64,000 bases of DNA from an uncultured Alcaligenaceae bacterium (GCA_937995985.1 CALKIR010000017.1:37493-101492), one strand, 5' to 3'. Numbered from the stretch's first letter, positions 17,474 to 26,867 are shown. Numbers and translations: made by a program. Notes: generated from the letters alone by a model not told the origin.

Positions 17474-18715
17474 GTGGGCTGGGTATACCGTAGCCCACGT
17501 GTTTGGCCATTGCTTTTTCTTGGTTTTAGCAGTGGCCTACCATTGGCTTTGAGCAGTACGACTTTACAAGCTTGGCTCACAGTTGAAGGGGTGTCCTTAA
17601 CGCAAATTGGTTTACTTACTCTTGTGGGCTCAGCTTATACCTTAAAGTTTCTTTGGGCGCCTTTTTTAGATCGCTTTCAGCTGCCTATTTTAGGCCGGCG
17701 GCGTGGCTGGATTATATGTACCCAATTATTGCTTGGGGGGAGTATTTTTGCCATGGGCTGCTTTTCCCCTGCTGATTTTTTAGGGGTCTTGTCTGTATTG
17801 GCGCTCTTGGTGGCTTTTTTATCGGCTACCCAAGACATTGCTTTTGATGCCTACAGTACCGATGTACTGCGGCCAAATGAGCGGGCCGCTGGGGCAGCGG
17901 TGCGTGTTATGGGCTATCGATTGGCTATGATAGTTTCGAGTGGCTTGGCCTTGGTTATTGCGGAGCGTTATTTAGGATGGTCCGCGACTTATATGCTCTT
18001 AGGAGGGCTGATGTGCTTGCTGGCGATAGCTACAGTTTTAGCGCCAGAGCCAGAGCATGTCGAACAGGCCCCCAATAGTTTGGCACAAGCTGTGATTGAG
18101 CCCCTAATTGATTTTTTTCAACGACCTGGTGCCTGGGCGTTCTTATGGCTTATTATTTTGTACAAGTTAGGGGATGCTTTTGCAGGGGCTTTGTCCACGG
18201 CTTTTTTAATTCGAGAGGCGGGCTTTTCGGTCACACAGGTCGGGACAATTAATAATATTTTTGGTCTGGGAGCCACCATCATAGGCGCGCTAATGGGAGG
18301 CGTATTATTAGGGCGGTTGGGTTTGTATCGTGCCTTGATGTCTTTTGGAGTATTGCAAGCCCTCTCAAACTTTGGCTATTGGCTACTGACTGTTTGGCCG
18401 GAGTCATGGCCGTTGATGGCAGGGGTGGTTGCCATTGAAAATTTATGTGGTGGATTGGGAACGGCAGCTTTTGTTGCCTTTGTTATGGCATTATGCCATC
18501 GTGCATTTTCAGCGACTCAGTTTGCACTTTTGTCTGCCTTAGCAGCTATAGGGCGTACTTACGTTGCTGGCCCCATGAGCCCATTTTTGGTAGGTTGGCT
18601 CGACTGGGGAGGGTTTTTTCTATTTACTGTGGCTGTGGCTCTGCCCGGCTTGCTGTTGTTATGGCTTAAGAAAAAAGAAATACAAGCCTTACATCCTAAT
18701 GGCCATCAGGCATGA
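17474..18715 (+). CDS. ampG: Muropeptide permease AmpG (MFS)
   Basis: A 413-residue inner-membrane transporter with twelve predicted helices. It carries GlcNAc-anhydroMurNAc peptides released by lytic transglycosylases back into the cytoplasm for wall recycling. AmpG wording is clear: LLFLGFSSGLPLALSSTTLQ at the start, WAPFLDRFQLPILGRRRGW, SATQDIAFDAYSTDVL, YKLGDAFAGALSTAFL and ENLCGGLGTAAFVAFVMAL. It starts at GTG 17474 with AAAGGA nine bases upstream, two bases after the metW stop, so it may be read through from metXW. A lytic transglycosylase (Slt) lies at 37 kb. Confidence 0.92.
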   Translation: MGWVYRSPRVWPLLFLGFSSGLPLALSSTTLQAWLTVEGVSLTQIGLLTLVGSAYTLKFLWAPFLDRFQLPILGRRRGWIICTQLLLGGSIFAMGCFSPADFLGVLSVLALLVAFLSATQDIAFDAYSTDVLRPNERAAGAAVRVMGYRLAMIVSSGLALVIAERYLGWSATYMLLGGLMCLLAIATVLAPEPEHVEQAPNSLAQAVIEPLIDFFQRPGAWAFLWLIILYKLGDAFAGALSTAFLIREAGFSVTQVGTINNIFGLGATIIGALMGGVLLGRLGLYRALMSFGVLQALSNFGYWLLTVWPESWPLMAGVVAIENLCGGLGTAAFVAFVMALCHRAFSATQFALLSALAAIGRTYVAGPMSPFLVGWLDWGGFFLFTVAVALPGLLLLWLKKKEIQALHPNGHQA

Positions 18716-18728
18716 TGCATGAGAGCAT

Positions 18729-20963
18729 TTAAGCCTTGGGTTGAGGGGCATCATACTGAATTTGATTGTGGCCACGGTTTTTAGCTCGATACATGGCTTG
18801 GTCTGCACGCTCCGTGAGCTCATCAGCATTAGGGGGGGAGCGATCGTGCGTGCGCCCATCATAAAAATACACCCCAAAGCTTGCAGTAATATAGACTTGG
18901 AAGCGATTTAACACGCAATATGGTTCGGTTGTGGTTTTGTTAATGAGTCGCTCAATAGCTTGAATGGCATCTGCATGTTTTTTGATATTTGGGAGAACCA
19001 CCAGAAACTCGTCTCCGCCTATTCTGGCGGCTGTATCATTGCGACGTAATTCATTGCGTAATCGCTTGCCAAATTCAGCAAGAATTTGATCGCCGGCTTT
19101 ATGGCCGTATTGATCATTGATTTCTTTAAAATCATCCAGATCAACATAACAAACAGCCAGTATTAGTTTGTGTCGCACGGTATAGCCTATGGCTTGGTTT
19201 AGGCGATCATTAAGTAAGCGGCGCGTGGCTAACCCTGTTAGCGTATCAAAGTAGGCCAGTTGTACCAGTTGTGCTTCACGCTCTTTAAATAAGCTGATGT
19301 CGGAGAGCATGATGATATATTGTTGTGACTGAGTCAGTGGGTTGAGCACCTTGCTTAGATAGACCTGAAAATATTTTTTACTTTGATCGCGGGTGTAGTA
19401 AGTGATTTCGCCTTGCCAGCTATCTTGTTCTTTCAGTAGCGCCCAGACAGAGGAGTTTTTGCTTAGCTGATTGTGATGGCGCAATAAGACTTCGAGAGGG
19501 CGGTTCAGGATTTCTTTGGTGTAGAAGCCGGTCAGTGTACTGATGGCAGGGTTGCTGTAGCGAATGATAAGGTCTTTGTCGAGGACCAGTAGTCCTTCGT
19601 GCATTTCTCTCACTACGGTGGCCGCTATGCTTAGTTGTAGGCTTTGCTCTTTATCAGCAGTAATATCAATGACTATTCCATTGGCTAAGCGGTCACCGTT
19701 TGCCGCTCGAGCTGTGCTAAATTCTATTTTTAGCCATCGACTCCCATCGTGACGCCTGATGCGTTCCTCAAAGCAATAGGTTTTTCCCTCTTCGAAGGCC
19801 TCTCTTATTTGTTCGAGGGCCTCAGATGGTTCAGGGTGGCTCCATAGTTTTAGGATCAGTTTGGGATTAGATAGCAGTGCAGCAGCAGATAGTCCAAAAA
19901 TTTGGGTTAATGCGTGATTCACATAATCAAATCTATAGTGTTTGGGCGCATATTCTCGGAGAGTGAAAATTCCAATGGGTAAATGAGACAGAATATTCGT
20001 GTAATGGCGATGCGTATGTTGTTGAGTATGACGATCTTGTGCCCGTAAGGTATAAAAGCTACTGCGCAACAGAGAGAATCCATTTTGCAGAAGGGCAATA
20101 AGCATCAAAATAATTAATAAATTATGATTGCTTTGGGCGCTCAGGTAGGTCTCGAGGGGGTGGAGACTGAGGGCTGCTAAAATACCTAAAATGCCAGCGA
20201 GACTGCTCCAAAGACTATTTAATAAGCTGGCAAAAAAGGGAATGCTAAAGGCAGGAATAATTAAAAATAGAGCATATAGCCAGATGGGATTATTTTGTAG
20301 CCAAAAGTGCAAACAAAAAGCATAGAGAAAGCTCCCAATAATTAGGCCAAAGGTGCGGGGGAGGTGAACAGAAATTTGCTGTAACCAGTTTTTTTGAACT
20401 ATAAAACCGAATAATAAAGAAAAGCTCAGCACGCGCTCAAGCATGCCCAAGAGAAAAAAGATAGCTAAAAAATGCCAGTTGTTAAGAGAGAGGGTTTGAG
20501 CCGTCCAATGTGAGGTATTGACCCACCATACACAGCACACTACTAAAGTAAAGCTAAATAAACAGGGCTTAAGTAGCTGGGTAAGGGTTGCGCTCTCAAA
20601 TTCGCTAAGACGCTTAGGATATAAGCGGTTAAAGAAGCGACTGATTAAAACAAAATCAATATACATCGTGCCTAATAGGAGGACTTTGTCGCTCCAAGGG
20701 CTACTTTGAAATAATAGCAGCACTATTTGGGCGGCGATATATAGGGGCCAGTAGCGAAACCCAACAAGAAATAAAAGAACTACGGAAAAACTTGCAGGAA
20801 AGGCCGTTTGAATGGGGAGCAAAAAGAAATGGTTGCTAAAATAGCTCCAGAATAAGAAAGAAACGGCCAGAACCCCTGCTGCAATAAGTCCCTGAGACAA
20901 GCTATAGGGGCGAGTGGGCAGGGTATGGTACTGGGGCCAAAAACTTTGGAGTAAATGGGTCAT
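18729..20963 (-). CDS. Membrane diguanylate cyclase with two PAS domains
   Basis: A 744-residue protein. Residues 20-300 hold about eight to ten membrane helices forming an unidentified sensor. A PAS domain follows at roughly 320-437 (ending in the PAC-like DGSRWLKIEFSTARA) and a second at 442-557. The GGDEF domain ends the protein with an intact IGGDEFLVVL motif (GGDEF 649-653) and the inhibitory RxxD site (RRND) exactly five residues before it. It should therefore make cyclic di-GMP and be product-inhibited. There is no EAL domain. I took the ATG at 20963; in-frame GTG and TTG codons lie three and two codons upstream, and none has a clear ribosome site. It converges with ampG, 13 bases apart, and stands alone. 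Confidence 0.88.
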   Translation of the reverse strand: MTHLLQSFWPQYHTLPTRPYSLSQGLIAAGVLAVSFLFWSYFSNHFFLLPIQTAFPASFSVVLLFLVGFRYWPLYIAAQIVLLLFQSSPWSDKVLLLGTMYIDFVLISRFFNRLYPKRLSEFESATLTQLLKPCLFSFTLVVCCVWWVNTSHWTAQTLSLNNWHFLAIFFLLGMLERVLSFSLLFGFIVQKNWLQQISVHLPRTFGLIIGSFLYAFCLHFWLQNNPIWLYALFLIIPAFSIPFFASLLNSLWSSLAGILGILAALSLHPLETYLSAQSNHNLLIILMLIALLQNGFSLLRSSFYTLRAQDRHTQQHTHRHYTNILSHLPIGIFTLREYAPKHYRFDYVNHALTQIFGLSAAALLSNPKLILKLWSHPEPSEALEQIREAFEEGKTYCFEERIRRHDGSRWLKIEFSTARAANGDRLANGIVIDITADKEQSLQLSIAATVVREMHEGLLVLDKDLIIRYSNPAISTLTGFYTKEILNRPLEVLLRHHNQLSKNSSVWALLKEQDSWQGEITYYTRDQSKKYFQVYLSKVLNPLTQSQQYIIMLSDISLFKEREAQLVQLAYFDTLTGLATRRLLNDRLNQAIGYTVRHKLILAVCYVDLDDFKEINDQYGHKAGDQILAEFGKRLRNELRRNDTAARIGGDEFLVVLPNIKKHADAIQAIERLINKTTTEPYCVLNRFQVYITASFGVYFYDGRTHDRSPPNADELTERADQAMYRAKNRGHNQIQYDAPQPKA

Positions 20964-21067
20964 CGGCAACACAGTAGAATTGGCGAGCGCCTTGTAGTAA
21001 TACGCCTGCCCAGTAAATGAATGGTTAAGACCGATATTTTAACCAATAGTTACGAATGTGAATAGGA

Positions 21068-21595
21068 TTAATTAGTCTTATCATCGCTATGAATCTGTAA
21101 GGCCTCAAGAAACCGAGAGACCATGTTATAAGCTCCAATGGTAGCAGTAATCTCAACAATTTCTTGCGAATTAAAATGTTTTTGTATTTGGGCAAAGACA
21201 GGATCGGGCACCTGGATCAGGATGGTCATAGCATCTGTATAGGCAAGTATGGCCTGCTCTTTTTCATTGAAAAGAGGGCTGTCTTGCCAATTATCCAGAG
21301 CTTCAAGTTGAGCTTGGGTGATGCCTTCTTGGAGAGCTATAGGCGCATGTTGATCGGCCTCATAGGGTGCGCGGTTGAGCAAGGCCACACGCATAATGAT
21401 GAGCTCGCGCAAGGCTCCGGGAAGGGTGGTTTGTTGACGGATGGCGGTTAAATAGTTCAACCAGCCTTGAGCGACTGCCGGACTTTGGAGCAGCATTTGG
21501 TAGAGATGAATCACACTGCCTCGTTCGGCAGTAATTTGCTCGACTAAGGGGTGCAGGTCTGGATGATTCAAATCAGCATAAGGGATACGAGCCAT
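21068..21595 (-). CDS. Carboxymuconolactone decarboxylase (AhpD-like) family protein
   Basis: A 175-residue all-helical CMD-family protein. The core motif LRELIIMRVALLNRAPYEADQH sits near residue 70-90 but the CxxC pair that gives AhpD its peroxidase activity is absent (APYE in its place), so it is of the non-redox CMD class, whose role is mostly unknown. I chose ATG 21595, preceded by AAGGAA with six bases spacing; an upstream in-frame start adds 26 residues that read across the terminator-like hairpin at 21637. It has its own transcription unit on the same strand as, and downstream of, the aminotransferase. Confidence 0.82.
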   Translation of the reverse strand: MARIPYADLNHPDLHPLVEQITAERGSVIHLYQMLLQSPAVAQGWLNYLTAIRQQTTLPGALRELIIMRVALLNRAPYEADQHAPIALQEGITQAQLEALDNWQDSPLFNEKEQAILAYTDAMTILIQVPDPVFAQIQKHFNSQEIVEITATIGAYNMVSRFLEALQIHSDDKTN

Positions 21596-21632
21596 GATAG
21601 TTCCTTTATCAATATAAGAGTGAACACATAGC

Positions 21633-21660
21633 AAAACACCCTGCGTAGTCGTGCAGGGTG
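21633..21660 (-). terminator. Terminator of the aminotransferase gene
   Basis: CACCCTGC (21637-21644) and GCAGGGTG (21653-21660) form an 8-base-pair stem. On the minus strand it is followed by TTTT. It lies between the aminotransferase stop and the AhpD-like gene. Confidence 0.65.
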
Positions 21661-21731
21661 CTGGGCTGTTCATTACAGTATAACGGATTCATTTTTGGCC
21701 TCATAAGAGGAGAAGCCCCAGTATCGGTGAC

Positions 21732-23120
21732 TTAGGCACTAGGCTCTAAGATGGGATTGTGCGGGGTAGATGGGGTGCCGCTGGCTGAATGGGAGTCTGA
21801 GGGCAGTATTTGCTCAATGCTTTGGTGCAGGCGTTGCACAATGGCAGTAATATCGTGTGCGGTGCAAATAAAGGCAGGAGCAAGTAAAATATGATCCCCA
21901 TAGGTGCCATCTATGGTGCCGCCGTTAGGATAGATCATGAGCCCATTTTGCAAGGCTGCTTGGCGGATTCTTTGATGGATTTTTTGGGTGGGCTCAAAGG
22001 GGGTTTTAGTGTGCTTGTCTGCGACGAGCTCAATGCCTACAAAGAGTCCACGGCCACGAATGTCTCCAATATTAGGATGATGGTCAAGGCAGCTATGCAG
22101 CTCGGCTTGCAATTGCGCCCCTCGTAATTGCACATTATGTAATAGATGGTCGCGTTCAATAATTTTTTGCACAGCCAAGGCCGCTGCACAAGCCGTGGCA
22201 TGGCCCATATAGGTGTGGCCGTGCTGGAATAAGCCTGAACCAGCAAGGATGGTGTTATAAATGCGTTCACTGGCCAACATGGCGCCAATAGGCTGATAGC
22301 CAGCCCCCAGGCCTTTGGCGATGGTAATGATATCGGGAACAATGTCCTCTTCGGCACAGGCAAATAAATGCCCTGTGCGGCCCATACCTGCCATAACCTC
22401 GTCTAAAATTAAGAGCACACCGTACCGATCACACACCTCACGGATACGCTTAAAGTAGGTGGCTACCGGGGGTACGACCCCTGCAGTAGCGCCTACTACG
22501 GTTTCTGCCACAAAAGCAGCGACATGCTCCGGCCCAAGGGACAAAATTTTGTGTTCTAATTCATCCGCTAAGCGCTGGGCATATTGCTCATCACTTTCTC
22601 CTTCGTGCTGATAGCGATAGGCATAACACGGGGAAACATGGTGGGTTTCGGTCAGTAATGGGGTAAAGGGAGCCCGACGCCATTCATTGCCGCCAACGGC
22701 CAAGGCACCGAGGGTATTGCCATGGTAGCTTTGTCGGCGAGCAATAAATAAGCGTCGAGAAGGCTCTCCGCGTTCAATAAAATATTGACGTGCAAGTTTC
22801 AGCGCTGATTCAACAGCTTCTGAGCCGCCAGAGACAAAATAAACATGGTTAAGATCGCCGGGCGCACGCGCAGCTAAAAAGGCTGCTAGCTCTTCGGCCG
22901 GCTGATTAGTAAAAAAAGCAGTATGGGCGTAGGCAATTTGGTCTACTTGATCCTTGACTGCTTGGATGACCTCAGGGTGGCTATAACCCAGACATGATAC
23001 GGCTGCGCCGCCACAGGCATCAATATAGCGCTTGCCTGTTTGATCAATGATTTCAATGCCTTCGCCTGCAACTGCGATGGGGAGTGTACTGTTTGGGTTG
23101 CGGTGGAATACGTGTGTCAT
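21732..23120 (-). CDS. Class III PLP-dependent aminotransferase
   Basis: A 462-residue fold-type I aminotransferase. The PLP lysine is in IITIAKGLGAGYQPIGA and the cofactor aspartate in LLILDEVMAGMGRTG. FVSGGSEAVESALKLARQY and HGHTYMGHATACAAALAV are standard for the class. The wording resembles the omega-amino-acid/taurine/4-aminobutyrate branch annotated as aspartate aminotransferase family; donor specificity cannot be read. A 30-residue Ser/Pro-rich tail ends the protein. It is divergent from an RpiR-family regulator that probably controls it. A second class III aminotransferase lies at 54.7 kb. Confidence 0.88.
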   Translation of the reverse strand: MTHVFHRNPNSTLPIAVAGEGIEIIDQTGKRYIDACGGAAVSCLGYSHPEVIQAVKDQVDQIAYAHTAFFTNQPAEELAAFLAARAPGDLNHVYFVSGGSEAVESALKLARQYFIERGEPSRRLFIARRQSYHGNTLGALAVGGNEWRRAPFTPLLTETHHVSPCYAYRYQHEGESDEQYAQRLADELEHKILSLGPEHVAAFVAETVVGATAGVVPPVATYFKRIREVCDRYGVLLILDEVMAGMGRTGHLFACAEEDIVPDIITIAKGLGAGYQPIGAMLASERIYNTILAGSGLFQHGHTYMGHATACAAALAVQKIIERDHLLHNVQLRGAQLQAELHSCLDHHPNIGDIRGRGLFVGIELVADKHTKTPFEPTQKIHQRIRQAALQNGLMIYPNGGTIDGTYGDHILLAPAFICTAHDITAIVQRLHQSIEQILPSDSHSASGTPSTPHNPILEPSA

Positions 23121-23243
23121 AATGCGTGCTTTTCAATGAGTATGGGCAAATGGGTGGCTGCTTTGCTGAGGACTCAGGTGGGTATGGTATAAAGCAAGGG
23201 GAGTGAACCAACCGAGCCTCTATAGAATAGGTCAACAGCAGGC

Positions 23244-23280
23244 GTTGCAACATCGTTGTTGGAACTTCTAGTTTTGCAAC
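23244..23280. promoter_or_regulatory. Repeated TTGCAAC sites in the aminotransferase/RpiR intergenic region
   Basis: GTTGCAAC (a perfect palindrome) at 23244-23251 and TTTGCAAC at 23273-23280 lie 29 bases apart in the 280-base divergent region, with GTTGTTGGAAC between them. They are candidate operators for the RpiR-family protein encoded alongside. Nothing else was recognised in this region. Confidence 0.35.
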
Positions 23281-23400
23281 AACTGTTTCATATAGGATAG
23301 CGCACGCAACAGAGAAGTCAAAAAACGAAGTGTGGCGGTTTGCCAAGAAAGGTAAATTTGTTGCGCTTTTGCGTCATTGATCGCGATTAGAGAGAGTGTT

Positions 23401-24291
23401 ATGAGTACGAACCAAGGTGCACCGCGTTCATTACAAGAGCTGACTGAACGCTTACAAGAAAATTTTCCCGATATGCCCCCTCAGTTTCAAATAGGGGCGC
23501 GTTATTTATTAGATCATCCCTCTGAGGTGCCCGTGTCTTCCATGCGTAAAATTGCTCAGCAGGCGGGAGTGCAGCCCGCTACTTTGGTGCGTTTGGCTCA
23601 GTCATTGGGTTATGAAGGGTGGACGGGGTTAAAAGAGATTTTCGTTCGCTCTTTGCATGCCAGCGATCATGCATATGCTTTGCAAGCGCGACAGGTGGTG
23701 CGGCAGCGGCATCGCCCTGATCGGGTGGCCAAGGCTGTTGCAGCACAAGCTCATAATGTGCATAAGCTATCTGAGCTTAATAGCGGCCGTTTGAGTGAAG
23801 CCGTGGATATGTTGGTTAAAGCGCGGCGGGTGTATGTGGCTGGGTTTAGGGCCTCTTATGCTTCAGCCTTTACATTTCATTATTTATATCGATTCTTTAG
23901 GCCAACTGTGACCATGATGCGCAGTGAGGCGGGAACTTTTGAAATGGAACTGCGCTCTTTACGGCCTGGAGATGTGATTGTGTTAATTGCTTTTGCACCG
24001 TATTCACAGGAAATTGTCCGAGTGTATGAGACAGCACGTAAAACCGGATGTAAGATTGTGTCGCTGTGTGATAGTCCGGTCGCTCCCATTGCCTTAGAGG
24101 CGGATTGTAATTTGCTCTTTACTACAGACATGCCTTCTTTTTTCCCTTCGTGTACGGCTTCTATTGCATTGGTTGAGGTGCTTGTAGAGCAGGTGTTGGC
24201 TCGAACTGGTAGGCGGGCGATTAGCGGTTTAGAGCAAGCAGAAACCCAATTACAACAAATTGGAGCGTATTGGATCAAACAAGATCAATAA
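23401..24291 (+). CDS. MurR/RpiR family transcriptional regulator
   Basis: A 296-residue DNA-binding regulator. The N-terminal HTH_6 domain covers about residues 20-95 (SSMRKIAQQAGVQPATLVRL is the helix-turn-helix) and a SIS sugar-isomerase-like effector domain follows (about 115-260), with RRVYVAGFRASYASAF and SLRPGDVIVLIAF. SIS domains normally bind a phosphosugar, but homologs beside aminotransferase genes respond to other ligands. I chose ATG 23401 with GAGAGAG upstream, rather than the ATG 24 bases earlier. It is divergent from the class III aminotransferase, its likely target. Confidence 0.9.
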   Translation: MSTNQGAPRSLQELTERLQENFPDMPPQFQIGARYLLDHPSEVPVSSMRKIAQQAGVQPATLVRLAQSLGYEGWTGLKEIFVRSLHASDHAYALQARQVVRQRHRPDRVAKAVAAQAHNVHKLSELNSGRLSEAVDMLVKARRVYVAGFRASYASAFTFHYLYRFFRPTVTMMRSEAGTFEMELRSLRPGDVIVLIAFAPYSQEIVRVYETARKTGCKIVSLCDSPVAPIALEADCNLLFTTDMPSFFPSCTASIALVEVLVEQVLARTGRRAISGLEQAETQLQQIGAYWIKQDQ

Positions 24292-24383
24292 TTCACGGTT
24301 GTTTTCATTTGGATGAATCATTCCTAGGCTCTTATAGGCTTCTATTAGTACAATATCAGTATTCTATGATTAAAGGGGGGGTT

Positions 24384-24695
24384 ATGAATTGGGCGCGATT
24401 CAAAAAAATTTTACTTTCTTTGTGTATGGTTTGTTTTACATTGGGAGCGGTGAGTGTACCGGCTTGGGCCCAAGAAGGGAGTGGCACAGGTGAGGTGCGC
24501 CGTTTAGATCCGGCCAATAAAAAAATTACCATTAAGCATGGCGCTATTTCAGAATTAGATTTGCCAGCGATGACATTGGTCTATTTGATTGATCCTCCTT
24601 TGATGCAGGGGTTGGCGCCAGGAGATACTGTACGTTTTACAGCCCGTCGCAGTGAGGGGGGAGAGTACATCATTATTCACATTCGTAAACGCTAG
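24384..24695 (+). CDS. CusF-like periplasmic protein lacking two metal ligands
   Basis: A 103-residue exported protein. The signal peptide ends at AWA-QEG (about residue 29). The mature part is the small OB-fold CusF_Ec domain: GEVRRLDP, ITIKHGAISELDLPAMTL, APGDTVRFTA. In CusF, copper or silver is held by H36, W44, M47 and M49. Here the histidine (H52) and first methionine (M63) are kept but the tryptophan is L60 and the second methionine L65, so metal binding is doubtful. I chose ATG 24384, after a purine-rich AAAGGGGGGG; the frame is open further upstream but without signal-peptide features. It stands alone, with no CusCBA or copper ATPase near. Confidence 0.78.
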   Translation: MNWARFKKILLSLCMVCFTLGAVSVPAWAQEGSGTGEVRRLDPANKKITIKHGAISELDLPAMTLVYLIDPPLMQGLAPGDTVRFTARRSEGGEYIIIHIRKR

Positions 24696-24753
24696 TGTGT
24701 AGGGACGGCTGGAGCGGCAGAATCTGTGCTGTATTCCTACCGAGGGAGAATCA

Positions 24754-24781
24754 AAAAAGCCCGTCCGAAGACGGGCTTTTT
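24754..24781. terminator. Bidirectional terminator between the CusF-like gene and hslU
   Basis: AAAAAGCCCGTC (24754-24765) and GACGGGCTTTTT (24770-24781) form a 12-base-pair stem closed by a CGAA loop. It has a T run on both strands, serving both converging genes. Confidence 0.92.
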
Positions 24782-24821
24782 GATGGGGCAGTCAGGCGGT
24801 TAGGCCATGTTCAAGAAGCTG

Positions 24822-26153
24822 TTAGAGCACATAACGTGCTAAGTCTTCGCTTTGAGCAGCGTCACTGAGCTGGGCATCTACATAGGCTGCATCAATGACG
24901 ACGCTTTGACGGCCTTTACTGCCTGCCTCAAAGGACAGTTCATCTAATAGTTTTTCCATGACGGTATAAAGACGGCGTGCACCGATATTTTCTGTGCGTT
25001 CATTGACCTCATAAGCCAGTTCGGCCAATCGACGGATGCCATCCTCGGTAAATTCTAGGTGTACGTCCTCAGTGGCCATAAGGGCAGTGTACTGTTTAGT
25101 GAGGGAAGCATCTGTTTCAGACAAAATACGGACAAAGTCATCGGCCGTTAGCGAGTCTAGTTCGACTCGAATGGGAAAACGCCCTTGTAACTCTGGGATA
25201 AGGTCCGAGGGTTTGGACAAGTGGAAGGCGCCAGAAGCAATAAAGAGGATGTGGTCAGTGCGCACAACCCCATACTTGGTATTGACGGTGGTGCCCTCGA
25301 CTAGGGGCAGCAGATCGCGTTGGACGCCTTGGCGTGATACCTCACCAGCACTATGCCCTTCGCGAGCTGTAATTTTGTCTATCTCGTCCAAGAAGACAAT
25401 GCCATTTTGCTCCGCATTACGGACAGCTTTGGCCCGTAGCTCTTCTTCGTCAATGCGTTTGGCGGCCTCTTCTTCGCATAAGTGCTTGAAGGCCTCCTTG
25501 ACTGTCATTTTGCGAGGCTTGCTGCGCTCTTGGCCGAGACCGGCAAACATGGAACGTAGCTGCTCAGTCATTTCCTCCATCCCGGGAGGCGCCATAATTT
25601 CCATATGGGGCATGGGCTGAGCAATCTCTATTTCAATTTCGGTATCATCCAGCTTGCCTTCGCGAAGACGCTTGCGGAAGATTTGTCGCGTATTATTTTC
25701 CTCGCGAATGGGCTCTCCTTGTGCATCACGGGCAGGCGGTAGGAGAGCATCCAAGATTCTGTCCTCGGCGGCGTCTTCAGCTTGGGTTTGGACGCGGCGT
25801 TTTTCTATTTCGCGAGTTTGCTTGATTGAAGCACTCACTAAATCACGAATAATTGTTTCCACATCGCGCCCAACATACCCCACCTCAGTGAATTTGGTTG
25901 CTTCAACTTTAATAAAGGGGGCATTGGCCAGTTTGGCCAGGCGGCGTGCAATTTCTGTTTTACCCACCCCTGTTGGACCAATCATAAGAATGTTTTTAGG
26001 GACAATCTCATGGCGTAGGGGCTCTGGCACTTGCTGGCGGCGCCAACGGTTACGTAATGCAACGGCCACCGAGCGCTTTGCTCGCTCTTGGCCAACAATG
26101 TGTTTTTCAAGCTCAGAGACAATCTCTGCGGGTGTCATGGTTGCTGCTGACAT
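24822..26153 (-). CDS. hslU: ATP-dependent protease ATPase subunit HslU
   Basis: AAA+ unfoldase that feeds substrates to the HslV protease. The Walker A is GPTGVGKT (residues 59-66) and Walker B is GIVFLDEIDK; the pore motif is in EVGYVGRDVE, the I domain lies between, and the conserved C-terminus ends DLARYVL, which docks into HslV. With ATG 26153 it has 443 residues, the same as E. coli HslU; AAGG lies eight bases upstream. An open frame extends 23 codons further but adds nothing conserved. The stop of hslV is 19 bases before this start, the usual hslVU operon. Confidence 0.97.
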   Translation of the reverse strand: MSAATMTPAEIVSELEKHIVGQERAKRSVAVALRNRWRRQQVPEPLRHEIVPKNILMIGPTGVGKTEIARRLAKLANAPFIKVEATKFTEVGYVGRDVETIIRDLVSASIKQTREIEKRRVQTQAEDAAEDRILDALLPPARDAQGEPIREENNTRQIFRKRLREGKLDDTEIEIEIAQPMPHMEIMAPPGMEEMTEQLRSMFAGLGQERSKPRKMTVKEAFKHLCEEEAAKRIDEEELRAKAVRNAEQNGIVFLDEIDKITAREGHSAGEVSRQGVQRDLLPLVEGTTVNTKYGVVRTDHILFIASGAFHLSKPSDLIPELQGRFPIRVELDSLTADDFVRILSETDASLTKQYTALMATEDVHLEFTEDGIRRLAELAYEVNERTENIGARRLYTVMEKLLDELSFEAGSKGRQSVVIDAAYVDAQLSDAAQSEDLARYVL

Positions 26154-26172
26154 ACGGGTAACCTTGTGTGAT

Positions 26173-26706
26173 TCAAAGGGTTTCAATAATGTGGTTTTGA
26201 TTTGTGTAGATGCAGATATCACCAGCTATATTCAAAGCCTGTGCGACAATTTCTGCGGGACTCAGATCGGTATTTCGGACCAACGCTAATGCGGCAGCCT
26301 GAGCAAATGAGCCTCCTGAACCAATGGCTGCCACCCCTTCTTCGGGCTCAACGACATCGCCATTGCCAGTCAGAATTAAAGTGTGCTCTTTGTCTGCGAC
26401 TAATAGCATGGCCTCGAGGCGGCGCAACATGCGATCAGTGCGCCAGTCACGAGTAAGCTCAACAGCAGAGCGTAACAGGTGTCCCTGGTGTTTTTCTAGT
26501 TTGGCTTCAAAGCGCTCCTGTAAAGTAAAGGCATCAGCTGTGGCACCTGCAAAGCCAGCCAGCACTGTATCTTTGTAGAGGCGGCGAATTTTGCGGGCAG
26601 TGCCTTTGATAACTGTATTGCCGAGAGTAACTTGACCATCGCCACCAATGGCGACTTCAGTGCCGCGCCGCACTGAAACAATAGTTGTAGCGTGAAATTG
26701 TTCCAT
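26173..26706 (-). CDS. hslV: ATP-dependent protease peptidase subunit HslV
   Basis: Threonine peptidase of the HslVU complex, 177 residues. The catalytic N-terminal threonine is in the TTIVSVRRG segment; here it follows a short propeptide (MEQFHA), which must be removed, while E. coli has only methionine before it. GGDGQVTLGNTV, KIRRLY and GSGGSFAQAAALAL are conserved. I chose ATG 26706, which has GAAAGGAA upstream; the longer frame has a non-homologous head. It leads the hslVU operon and is separated from dksA by a terminator. Confidence 0.97.
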   Translation of the reverse strand: MEQFHATTIVSVRRGTEVAIGGDGQVTLGNTVIKGTARKIRRLYKDTVLAGFAGATADAFTLQERFEAKLEKHQGHLLRSAVELTRDWRTDRMLRRLEAMLLVADKEHTLILTGNGDVVEPEEGVAAIGSGGSFAQAAALALVRNTDLSPAEIVAQALNIAGDICIYTNQNHIIETL

Positions 26707-26787
26707 AAAATTCCTTTCAGTTTTGTATGTATTTGGGGGCGGTTTAGGAAACTTCAAGGGGTGTATTGAAAAAATAAAATTGCTCAA

Positions 26788-26825
26788 AACAAAACAGCCA
26801 CGCTAATTGCCAAAGCGTGGCTGTT
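26788..26825 (-). terminator. Terminator of dksA
   Basis: AACAGCCACGCT (26793-26804) and AGCGTGGCTGTT (26814-26825) form a perfect 12-base-pair stem. On the minus strand it is followed by TGTTTTG. It lies between the dksA stop and the hslV start, so hslVU has its own promoter. Confidence 0.8.
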
Positions 26826-26867
26826 GGTCTCTGCTGTAAGCAGGAATAGAGTCATCACTAGAACTGC

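Noticed and set aside
25036..25620. Long open frame opposite hslU
   Set aside because: Mirror of a strongly conserved gene with biased codons; composition is Ser/Arg-rich and there is no start context.
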